DNA of 9,201 nt from Anaerolineales bacterium UBA5069 (GCA_002415895.1 DIAV01000033.1:1-9201); one strand, 5' to 3'. Shown: positions 1 to 5,854, counted from the first letter of the stretch. A program made the numbers and translations. Notes: generated by a model not told the origin, from the sequence alone.

Positions 1-1650
1 GGTGACTGCGCCGGTATGGCCGCCGACATCTTCGAGTCCTACGAAGTCACAATTGTCTCGGCGTTGATCCTCGGTCTTGCGCTGGTGAGCTTCACCGGCG
101 ACATTCGCTGGATTATCTACCCGCTGCTTGTGCGCGGCATCGGCGTCCTCTCCTCCATTGTCGGCACCTATCTGGTCAAGGCTCCCGATGAGGGCGGCAA
201 CGCCATGTCGGCCATCTTCAGCGGCTTCCTCACCTCGGCTGCCATCTCGGTCGTTTCGTTCGGCGCCGTCGCCTTCTTCTACCTCAATACATGGGGTTCA
301 CCGCTGGGTGTCACTGTGCCGGGCAACTGGTGGCGACCGTTCCTCTCCACCGCGTTGGGCGTTTTGCTTGCCATTGCCATTGACCGCCTGACCGACTATT
401 ACACCAGCACCCATTACAAGCCCGTCAAGGACATTAAGGCTGCCACAGGCGGCGGCCCTGCCACCACAATTCTGGCCGGCCTTGGCGTCGGTTACGAGTC
501 CACCGTGTGGTCGGCTGTGGTGATTGCCATGACGATTCTGGCCTCGGTCATCATTTACTCGGGTATGAACCTGGAGCCGATTACGCGTGAAGTCTTTGGC
601 ACGGTGATGACCTTTGGTGTCTCCGTGCAGCAGACGGCATATGTGCTCTACGGCGTGGCGCTCACAGGCATCGGCATGTTGACCCTCACAGGCAACAACG
701 TCGCCATGGACTCCTTTGGCCCCATCTCCGACAATGCCAATGGCATTGGCGAAATGGCCGGCCTCGACGAAAAAGCACGCCAGATCATGGCCGACCTGGA
801 CGCTGTGGGCAACACCACCAAGGCCATCACCAAGGGTATTGCCATCGGTTCGGCAGTGATTGCGGCCGTGTCACTCTTCGGCTCCTATCTTACCGATGTG
901 GCCAAGATTGACCCGCAGGCGCTGGAGTTCGGCATTCGTATCTCGGCCCCCATGGTCTTTGTGGGCTTCCTGATTGGCGGCGCCGTGCCGTGGCTCTTCT
1001 CGGCCATGGCCATCAACGCCGTGGCGCGCGCCGCCGGCCAGATTGTGAACGTCGTGCGCCGTCAGTTCAAAATGCCCGGCATTATGGAAGGCACGGTTAC
1101 GCCTGACTACGCCGAAGCCGTGGGCATTGCCACAGCCGCCTCGCAGAAGGAGTTGGTGAGCCTGGCGCTGCTGTCGGTGATTACGCCGATTGTGGTGGGT
1201 TTGGCGCTGCAGGTGGAGGCGTTGGGTGGCTTCCTTGCCGGCGTCATCCTCTCGGGCCAGTTGCTCGCCGTCTTCATGTCGACGTCGGGTGGCGCGTGGG
1301 ACAATGCCAAGAAGTTGATCGAAGATGAGCCGCGCAACCTTGCCGCCAATACCGGCAAGGGCTCCGAGCGCCACAAGGCAGGCGTTGTGGGTGACACCGT
1401 TGGCGACCCGCTGAAGGACACCGCGGGCCCGTCACTCAACCCCATGATCAAGGTGATCAACCTTGTCAGCCTGATCATTGCGCCGATTGTGGTGCAGTAC
1501 AAGGATCTGAGCTGGGGCACCGGTACGGTGATCATCCTCGGCCTGATCGCGATCTTCTGGGCGCTGCGCCGCAGCTTCTCGGGGTCGGGTTACAACTTCA
1601 CCAGCGATGCGCCCGTGCCTGCCACCAAGATGAGCGCAGGCGACGACTGA
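1..1650 (+). CDS. hppA: K+-independent proton-translocating membrane pyrophosphatase, 5'-partial
   Basis: Integral membrane pump that couples hydrolysis of cytoplasmic pyrophosphate to H+ export. The frame is open from base 1 and its first codons read GDCAGMAAD, the conserved internal motif of this family. The gene therefore begins upstream and the ATG at 16 is an internal methionine. About 549 residues are present; the family usually has roughly 660-800, so the N-terminal helices and the first acidic substrate motif lie outside. Visible signatures are many hydrophobic helices, the DNANGIGEM segment (about 733-759) and the C-terminal GDTVGDPLKDTAGP motif (1390-1431), which binds Mg-PPi in the family. 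GNTTKAITKG (808-837) has Lys at 820-822 and Thr at 829-831, where K+-dependent enzymes carry Ala and Gly, so this is predicted to be the K+-independent H+ type. The gene faces the - strand block and is followed by a strong terminator. Family assignment is very secure; the ion is inferred from the subfamily signature. Confidence 0.97.
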   Translation, partial: GDCAGMAADIFESYEVTIVSALILGLALVSFTGDIRWIIYPLLVRGIGVLSSIVGTYLVKAPDEGGNAMSAIFSGFLTSAAISVVSFGAVAFFYLNTWGSPLGVTVPGNWWRPFLSTALGVLLAIAIDRLTDYYTSTHYKPVKDIKAATGGGPATTILAGLGVGYESTVWSAVVIAMTILASVIIYSGMNLEPITREVFGTVMTFGVSVQQTAYVLYGVALTGIGMLTLTGNNVAMDSFGPISDNANGIGEMAGLDEKARQIMADLDAVGNTTKAITKGIAIGSAVIAAVSLFGSYLTDVAKIDPQALEFGIRISAPMVFVGFLIGGAVPWLFSAMAINAVARAAGQIVNVVRRQFKMPGIMEGTVTPDYAEAVGIATAASQKELVSLALLSVITPIVVGLALQVEALGGFLAGVILSGQLLAVFMSTSGGAWDNAKKLIEDEPRNLAANTGKGSERHKAGVVGDTVGDPLKDTAGPSLNPMIKVINLVSLIIAPIVVQYKDLSWGTGTVIILGLIAIFWALRRSFSGSGYNFTSDAPVPATKMSAGDD

Positions 1651-1668
1651 GCCGCTTGAAGGGCAACC

Positions 1669-1716
1669 GGTTGACTGGTTGGCTGGCTGGTTGGTTGGCT
1701 GACTGGCTGGTTGGTG
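1669..1716. repeat. GGYT tetranucleotide tandem repeat
   Basis: Twelve consecutive 4-base units, nearly all GGTT, GGCT or GACT (the last is GGTG), start 19 bases after the hppA stop codon and end 17 bases before the terminator stem. The tract is non-coding. Unit interruptions (Y at position 3, two GACT units) mean it is a degenerate microsatellite. It would lie in the hppA 3' untranslated region. Confidence 0.85.
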
Positions 1717-1733
1717 AATGACAGTGTGATGGG

Positions 1734-1770
1734 CCGGCCCTCTGCGCAAGCGGAGGGCCGGTTTGTTCTT
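1734..1770 (+). terminator. Rho-independent terminator of hppA
   Basis: The arms 1734-1745 and 1750-1761 form a 12-bp stem (CCGGCCCTCTGC with GCGGAGGGCCGG, one G-T wobble) closed by a GCAA tetraloop at 1746-1749. TTTGTTCTTTG follows directly. Only the + strand has the T-rich tract, so it ends transcription coming from hppA. It lies 84 bases past the hppA stop codon. Confidence 0.88.
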
Positions 1771-1820
1771 TGGGGATGTGCCAACGGCAACCTCGCCACC
1801 GCTCCTCTGGATTGGTGTCG

Positions 1821-1870
1821 TTATGTCACTTTATCCACGGATTCACGAGTTATCCCCAAACTTATCCCCC
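1821..1870. other. Cluster of DnaA-box-like sequences
   Basis: Three sequences resembling the DnaA box TTATNCACA lie on the + strand: TTATCCACG (1831-1839, 8 of 9), TTATCCCCA (1850-1858, 8 of 9) and TTATCCCCC (1862-1870, 7 of 9). A weaker TTATGTCAC lies at 1821-1829. They sit between the convergent hppA and acetyltransferase genes. No dnaA, dnaN or replication gene is nearby, and no clear AT-rich unwinding region is visible. This could be a DnaA-binding or titration site, or a chance cluster. Confidence 0.3.
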
Positions 1871-1894
1871 GAATGCAAAGAATCGCGCGCCAAA

Positions 1895-1920
1895 GTGGCT
1901 ATCGCAATGCGCATAGCCAC
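1895..1920 (-). terminator. Hairpin, possible weak terminator of the acetyltransferase gene
   Basis: GTGGCTAT (1895-1902) and ATAGCCAC (1913-1920) are perfect inverted repeats. Inside them CGC and GCG (1903-1905, 1909-1911) also pair, leaving an AAT loop and one bulged C at 1912. Read on the - strand, the hairpin starts 39 bases after the acetyltransferase stop and is followed by TTTGG, only a short T run. A terminator role is plausible but weak. Confidence 0.45.
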
Positions 1921-1958
1921 TGCCAATCGTGCGCCTTGCACAAGTGCGCCCGGCTTTG

Positions 1959-2846
1959 TCAGTTGATCTGGTAGGTGAGGATGGGTATCTCGATGCCGCT
2001 GGGCGCAAAGCCAAGGCTGGCATAGAGCGTTTGCGAGCGCAGGTTGGAGGCCTGCGTATTGAGGGCCACAGCGCTAAAGCCTTCATTTTGTGCATAGTGC
2101 ACGACTTCGGTCAGCAGTTGCCGGCCTATGCCTGTGCGTTGCCAGCGCGGGTGTACACCCAGGCGCGCCAGGTGCGCCTCGCGCCGCGGCCCCGCGAGCA
2201 GCGCCGAATAGCCCGCTAGCGCGCCCTCCACCGTGGCTATCATGACACGGCCGCGCACTTGCATTTCCATAATCTCCGCCGCGCCAAAGTGCCAGAGTGG
2301 ATCGAAGATCTCGGCGTCCATTTCGGCCAGCGCCTGCGTTTCGCCAAGTTGCGCAAGATGCAGCCCAGCGGGATGCGCAGCGTTTGCATTCGGCGCACTC
2401 GGTGCGTCCTGCGGCGGCAAGTCCAGCCGGTAGTAGATCACCGTATCGGCCAGTGCAAAGCCGGCGCGCATGAGCCCGGCGTGCAGCCACGTTTCTGTGG
2501 CGTAGGTGGAGAGCATGAGCGGTCGCAGTGCATCAGGCAGCAGGCGTTGGAGGCCGCCAATCAGTTCGCCCGTCCCCGTTTCGAGCCAGGGGCCGTGGCG
2601 CATCGCCAGCGCGCGCAACTGGGCGCGGTTGGCCGCCGCCGCCGGCAGTGTAAGGGGGCGCGCCTCGGGGTCCACCATCATCACGCCCCACATGGCCTCC
2701 CGTTCCGCCGCAAGAATGGTGGCTCTCTTGGCTAGGATGCCGGGCATGTCCTCATCGGCCACGCCACAGTAGGCATAGCGTCCCATGCGCACAAGCTGCT
2801 GAATGGTGCGCAGTTGGGAAACGGTTGCAACGGAGAGCTGGCTCAT
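1959..2846 (-). CDS. GNAT family N-acetyltransferase, tandem-domain type
   Basis: Probable acetyl-CoA-dependent N-acyltransferase of 295 residues; the substrate cannot be read from the sequence. The C-terminal half (about 160-290) is a clear GNAT domain: motif A includes ARLGVHPRWQRTGIGRQLL (227-245), with the Q-R-x-G-x-G acetyl-CoA pyrophosphate loop at 236-241, and motif B has N263, N268 and the YASLGF segment at 275-280. The N-terminal half (1-141) ends in a segment resembling a GNAT C-terminus (WLHAGLMRAGFALADTVIYY, 120-139) but has no pyrophosphate loop, so it looks like a degenerate second domain. A Pro/Ala/Asn-rich linker (144-160) separates the halves. The ATG at 2844-2846 gives the longest frame but has no Shine-Dalgarno sequence; the region just upstream is pyrimidine-rich. 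It is last in the - strand series and separated from rmlB by a repeat element, so it may have its own promoter. Confidence 0.88.
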   Translation of the reverse strand: MSQLSVATVSQLRTIQQLVRMGRYAYCGVADEDMPGILAKRATILAAEREAMWGVMMVDPEARPLTLPAAAANRAQLRALAMRHGPWLETGTGELIGGLQRLLPDALRPLMLSTYATETWLHAGLMRAGFALADTVIYYRLDLPPQDAPSAPNANAAHPAGLHLAQLGETQALAEMDAEIFDPLWHFGAAEIMEMQVRGRVMIATVEGALAGYSALLAGPRREAHLARLGVHPRWQRTGIGRQLLTEVVHYAQNEGFSAVALNTQASNLRSQTLYASLGFAPSGIEIPILTYQIN

Positions 2847-2906
2847 AGGTTGTTTAGGGAGGCAGCGGCTATAGGACTACAGCGATGAAGTTGGCGCTGC
2901 GTTCGT

Positions 2907-2993
2907 GGTGCATCTCGTAATCGCGCACCTGCTTTTCGTAGCGACGGCCTGCACCGCCTCTACACATGATGCGATCTATTTGAAGGATGCACC
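2907..2993. repeat. MITE/REP-like element, single-hairpin copy
   Basis: An 87-base non-coding element bounded by inverted GGTGCATC (2907-2914) and GATGCACC (2986-2993). At its centre is an imperfect hairpin, 2938-2963 (arms GTAGCGACGG and CCGCCTCTAC, eight Watson-Crick pairs of ten). Bases 2977-2993 match 5151-5167 at 15 of 17 positions. The hairpin core GTAGCGACGGC matches 5064-5074 at 10 of 11. The distance from the hairpin arm to the end motif is 12 bases in both elements. The end motif starts two bases past the stop codon of the dehydratase gene. No target-site duplication is evident. Confidence 0.65.
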
Positions 2994-2995
2994 GA

Positions 2996-4036
2996 TCAGG
3001 CGGCGGGTGTGCTCAACGTTTTGCGCTGGCCGTAGACGCGCTGGTAATACTCCTTGAACTCACCGCTGCGGATGGGTTCCCACCACCACGGGTTTGCCAC
3101 ATACCAGCGCACCGTGGCGCGGATGGCCTCCTCGTGTGTGTATTCAGGCTCCCAGCCCAGCGCGAGCAGCTTGTCCACATTCATGCAGTAGCGACGGTCG
3201 TGGCCAGCGCGGTCTTCCACATGGCGAATCAGACTTGCGGGCTTGCCCAGCTCGTCCAGCAGAATCTCCACCATGCGCAGATTGGTCATCTCTTTGCCGG
3301 TGCCCACGTTATAGCTCTCGCCAATCACGCCGCGGCGCAGAACCATGTCAATGCCCGCGCAGTGATCCTGCACATACTGGTAATCGCGCTGCTGGCCGCC
3401 GTCGCCATAGACAGGCAGATGCATGTCGTTGAGCGCGTTGGTCACAAAGAGCGGTACGACCTTCTCGGGATATTGGTAGGGGCCGATATTGTTGGCGCCG
3501 CGGCTAATGGTAATCGGCAGGCCATAGGTAATGTGGTACGCGTTGACCAGATGGTCGCCGCCGGCCTTGCTTGCTGCATAGGGGCTGCGCGGGGCCATGC
3601 AGTCAGTCTCAAGGCTGCGATGGTCGCCGTGGATGTGCCCGTAGACCTCGTCGGTGCTCACCTGGTGGTAGCGCAGCCCGCCATGTTTCTGTGCAGCCTC
3701 AAGCAGCACGTAGGTGCCGTAGACATCCGTGCGCATGAAGGCGTCGGGGTCAAGAATGCTGCGATCAACGTGGGTTTCGGCGGCGAAGTTGACAATCGTG
3801 TCAATCCCGAACTGGTCGAGTGCGGCGTTGACTGCGGGCGCGTCGCAGATGTCGCCTTGCATAAAGTGGTAGCGGCCGGCAAAGTTCTCGGCCACATCCA
3901 CAAGGTTTTCCATGCGCCCGGCATAGGTGAGTTTGTCGTAGACGACGACAGTGGTGTCGGTGTGCTGCTCCAGCACATAGCGCACAAAATTGCTGCCAAT
4001 GAAGCCGGCGCCGCCTGTAACAAGCAAGGTCTGCAT
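2996..4036 (-). CDS. rmlB: dTDP-glucose 4,6-dehydratase
   Basis: Cytoplasmic NAD+-dependent extended short-chain dehydrogenase/reductase of 346 residues, the usual family length. It converts dTDP-glucose to dTDP-4-keto-6-deoxyglucose, the precursor of dTDP-L-rhamnose and related deoxysugars. Visible features are the N-terminal Rossmann loop GGAGFIG (G8, G11, G14), STDEVYG with T128-D129-E130 (the D-E pair drives dehydration in this family), YAASK with Y153 and K157, the NNIGPYQYPEK segment (182-192) and RDYQYVQDHC (218-227). The ATG at 4034-4036 is supported by GGAGA at 4042-4046, five bases upstream of the start codon. No rmlA, rmlC or rmlD lies in the window, so the final sugar is unknown. 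It follows the unknown gene at 4161-4937 after 124 bases. The family is very secure; dTDP specificity rests on resemblance to RfbB/RmlB rather than to UDP- or GDP-sugar relatives. Confidence 0.95.
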   Translation of the reverse strand: MQTLLVTGGAGFIGSNFVRYVLEQHTDTTVVVYDKLTYAGRMENLVDVAENFAGRYHFMQGDICDAPAVNAALDQFGIDTIVNFAAETHVDRSILDPDAFMRTDVYGTYVLLEAAQKHGGLRYHQVSTDEVYGHIHGDHRSLETDCMAPRSPYAASKAGGDHLVNAYHITYGLPITISRGANNIGPYQYPEKVVPLFVTNALNDMHLPVYGDGGQQRDYQYVQDHCAGIDMVLRRGVIGESYNVGTGKEMTNLRMVEILLDELGKPASLIRHVEDRAGHDRRYCMNVDKLLALGWEPEYTHEEAIRATVRWYVANPWWWEPIRSGEFKEYYQRVYGQRKTLSTPAA

Positions 4037-4115
4037 AATTGTCTCCGTTTCGGTATGCGGAATGAAGGGATGTGCGGCCGTGACTGCACCTCAACCCCGG
4101 CCCTTCGCCACTGTT

Positions 4116-4142
4116 ATGCGTGCGGCCCCATGCGTGCGGCCC
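4116..4142. repeat. 13-base direct repeat within a possible degraded palindrome
   Basis: ATGCGTGCGGCCC occurs at 4116-4128 and again at 4130-4142, giving a tandem duplication with a 14-base period. The flanks read CTCAACCCCGGCCC (4090-4103) and GGGAGAGGGG (4143-4152). They loosely resemble the halves of the C-rich/G-rich intergenic palindromes found in many bacteria, but pairing between them is imperfect. The stretch fills the 124-base gap between the unknown gene and rmlB. Confidence 0.5.
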
Positions 4143-4160
4143 GGGAGAGGGGAAACGCAT

Positions 4161-4937
4161 CTATCGTCGTTTGCGCCGCAGATTGCGCGCGCGGTGGCGG
4201 CGCAACCTGCGTTGTCGCCCCGGCTGGCGCGCCAAAGGCAGCGGAAAGTCTGTGGTGAGTGTCAGTGTGGGCAGCGGCGTCTCTGCAGGCAGGATGCCCG
4301 GTTGGGCATTTGCGGGAATTGCCCAGCGTGCGCGCTCTTCGTCTGCGCCATTCGCGGCCAGGTAGCCAATGTCGCCGGCCAGCAGCCGCCGCGCCTGCTG
4401 AATGTCGGAAGCGGCCACGCGCCAGCTTGCCTGCATGGCCGCAACAGCGTGCTCGTAGACCTCCAGCGCCTCCACATCACCGCGCTGCAGGCCGCTGCGC
4501 GCGGGTGCGTACTGTGTGGCCCACGTGCGCACTGCGGTCTGGAAGCTGGGCAGCAGCAAATCAATGTGAAAGGTGACATGCACCAGGCGCACACGCTCCA
4601 CCACCTGCACCAGCAGGAGCGTTTGCGCGGCCGTTAGGTCAAAATAGGCCGCGGCATCGAACGCCTGCCACTGTCCATAGGCCCCGTTGAGGCGGCGCAG
4701 CCGGTCGGCGGCATGGCGCACAACGTAGGCCGTGGACTCGGGCAGGCGGTCGGGTGCGGCTGCAACCCTAAAGGCGGGCACGAGCGCCTGCAAATGCGCC
4801 AACTCGTCACGGGCCAATGCGGCGACGGGCGCGTCAGCGCCAGGCGAGGTGGAGAGGGTGCGCAATGCCCATGCCAGCGCGGGCAGCGACGGCGGCAGGC
4901 GTGGCGGCAACAACGACGGTAGCGGCGTATCAGCCAT
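4161..4937 (-). CDS. Hypothetical protein with Arg-rich C-terminal tail
   Basis: I do not recognise this 258-residue protein. It has a Pro/Leu-rich N-terminus (4-20), then a mostly helical-looking, Ala/Leu-rich body (about 21-195) without a convincing signal peptide or long membrane segment. A hydrophobic stretch at about 105-131 (TLLLVQVVERVRLVHVTF and onward) is interrupted by charges and is more likely a buried helix. A Pro/Thr-rich linker (about 208-236) leads to a strongly basic tail: 13 of the last 22 residues (237-258) are Arg or Lys. Such a tail could contact nucleic acid, membrane phospholipid or an acidic glycan. The ATG at 4935-4937 has no clear ribosome-binding site, so the true start is uncertain. 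It sits between the CpsD-like gene and rmlB on the same strand, separated from the former by a repeat element. Reality of the gene is likely from its length and placement; function is unknown. Confidence 0.68.
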   Translation of the reverse strand: MADTPLPSLLPPRLPPSLPALAWALRTLSTSPGADAPVAALARDELAHLQALVPAFRVAAAPDRLPESTAYVVRHAADRLRRLNGAYGQWQAFDAAAYFDLTAAQTLLLVQVVERVRLVHVTFHIDLLLPSFQTAVRTWATQYAPARSGLQRGDVEALEVYEHAVAAMQASWRVAASDIQQARRLLAGDIGYLAANGADEERARWAIPANAQPGILPAETPLPTLTLTTDFPLPLARQPGRQRRLRRHRARNLRRKRR

Positions 4938-5033
4938 AACGATGGCAGCGCCGGCAGTTCAAGTGATTGCTGTCTGCTGCGCCCTTGTTCCCTTGCACCC
5001 AGGCTGTTGCTTTCATGCTTGTATCGCTTTAGT

Positions 5034-5167
5034 GCTGCGTTTCACAAGTAAGAGGCAGCGTGCGTAGCGGCGGCTTCAGCCGCCGTTCTCGAGGACGCGA
5101 CATCTTTCATGCCAACGGCGGCTGAAGCCGCCGCTACGTAATCCCTCGCGTACTTGCAGGATGCACC
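5034..5167. repeat. REPIN/MITE-like element, double-hairpin copy
   Basis: A 25-base arm (5063-5087, CGTAGCGGCGGCTTCAGCCG then CCGTT) is repeated as a perfect inverted copy at 5114-5138, separated by 26 bases. Each arm is itself a small hairpin (CGGCGGC, TTCA or TGAA loop, GCCGCCG). The RNA can therefore fold as one long stem or two short ones. Outside each arm, after exactly 12 bases, lies an end motif: TACTTGCAGGATGCACC at 5151-5167, and at 5034-5050 a decayed inverted version matching 11 of 17, including an intact CAAGTA. The right end motif starts two bases past the stop codon of the CpsD-like gene. The element may stabilise or terminate that transcript, since it lies between two genes read in the same direction. 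Confidence 0.75.
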
Positions 5168-5169
5168 AT

Positions 5170-5817
5170 TTAGCCGCCGTAACCCGCCAACATGGCGTCG
5201 CGGTCGGCATTGAGCAACACCGCACCCAGAATGTTGGCCTGCACCTTGGCCAGCACGGCCTTGGCGCGCTGCGCATGTTCGCGCTTGGTGCTGCCCGCGT
5301 TGACCAGCAGCACAACGCCATCCACCTTGTTGGCCCAGAGCGCGGCATCGGTCACAGTCAGCACGGGGGGCGCATCCACGAGCACGTATGTGGCCTTTTC
5401 GGCCAGGTGGGCCAGTGTCTCTTCAAGACGGCGTGCGCTGAGCAGCGCAATCGGGTTGGCGGGCGCAGGGCCGGCAGGCAGCAGCATGAGCCCCTCCACC
5501 TCGGTCTTGAGGAGCGGCGCGTCGCCCCCTTCGGCAAGCCAGCCGGCAAGGCCGCGCGCGTTGCTCACGCCAAAGAGATCGTGCTGCATGGGGCGGCGCA
5601 GGTCACCATCAACCAGAATCACGCGGTCGCCCGCCTGCGCCATGACAACGGCAAGGTTGGCAATGGCGCTGCTCTTGTCAACCGCGGCGTCGGCGCTGGT
5701 GAGCAGGATTGTGTGCAACGCCTTGTTGAGCCCCGAGAACTCGAGGTTGGTGCGCAGTGACTGGTAGGCCTCGGCGGCGGGGCTGCGTGGATCGTCCAGT
5801 GTAATCAGCTTCGACAT
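5170..5817 (-). CDS. CpsD/CapB-like polysaccharide ATPase (BY-kinase family) with atypical P-loop
   Basis: Cytoplasmic MinD/ParA-like ATPase of 215 residues related to bacterial tyrosine kinases that work with a Wzz/CpsC membrane adapter in polysaccharide export. The N-terminus EAYQSLRTNLEFS (16-28) is the typical oligomerisation motif. The Walker A' motif VILVDGDLRRP (66-76) and Walker B YVLVDAPP (144-151) are intact. The Walker A region reads TSADAAVDKSS (40-50): K48 and S49 remain, but family glycines are replaced by A45 and D47. The C-terminus (AMLAGYGG) lacks the Tyr cluster that is autophosphorylated in typical BY-kinases. The ATG at 5815-5817 is preferred over upstream in-frame starts because the protein then begins like its relatives and AGAGGG lies at 5827-5832. 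An upstream start at 5877 would add 20 low-complexity residues. It follows the DUF2079 gene by 69 bases. The family is secure; kinase activity is doubtful. Confidence 0.9.
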   Translation of the reverse strand: MSKLITLDDPRSPAAEAYQSLRTNLEFSGLNKALHTILLTSADAAVDKSSAIANLAVVMAQAGDRVILVDGDLRRPMQHDLFGVSNARGLAGWLAEGGDAPLLKTEVEGLMLLPAGPAPANPIALLSARRLEETLAHLAEKATYVLVDAPPVLTVTDAALWANKVDGVVLLVNAGSTKREHAQRAKAVLAKVQANILGAVLLNADRDAMLAGYGG

Positions 5818-5854
5818 GGTGGTATTCCCTCTGTGCGAGAGTGTACATTGCATT

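Noticed and set aside
16..18. ATG as the start of hppA
   Set aside because: The codons before it, from base 1, encode GDCAG of the conserved family motif, so it is an internal methionine.
871..1374. 167-codon - strand frame inside hppA
   Set aside because: It is antisense to conserved pyrophosphatase motifs, and its Arg/His-rich composition is typical of a shadow frame.
1669..1716. CRISPR array or direct-repeat locus
   Set aside because: The units are only 4 bases and contiguous, with no spacers. No longer regularly spaced repeats occur anywhere in the window.
1821..1870. Chromosomal replication origin
   Set aside because: The boxes are imperfect and few, no AT-rich unwinding element is evident, and no dnaA, dnaN, gidA or rpmH gene is near. 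Only a DnaA-like binding cluster can be suggested.
1711..1974. Short + strand frames covering the terminator and the DnaA-box-like cluster
   Set aside because: They run through a strong terminator hairpin and repeats, overlap the end of the acetyltransferase gene and show no ribosome-binding site or protein-like composition.
2987..4258. 423-codon open frame on the + strand opposite rmlB
   Set aside because: It is antisense to a well-conserved dehydratase carrying all catalytic motifs. It has no recognisable domain and runs on into the antisense of the next gene.
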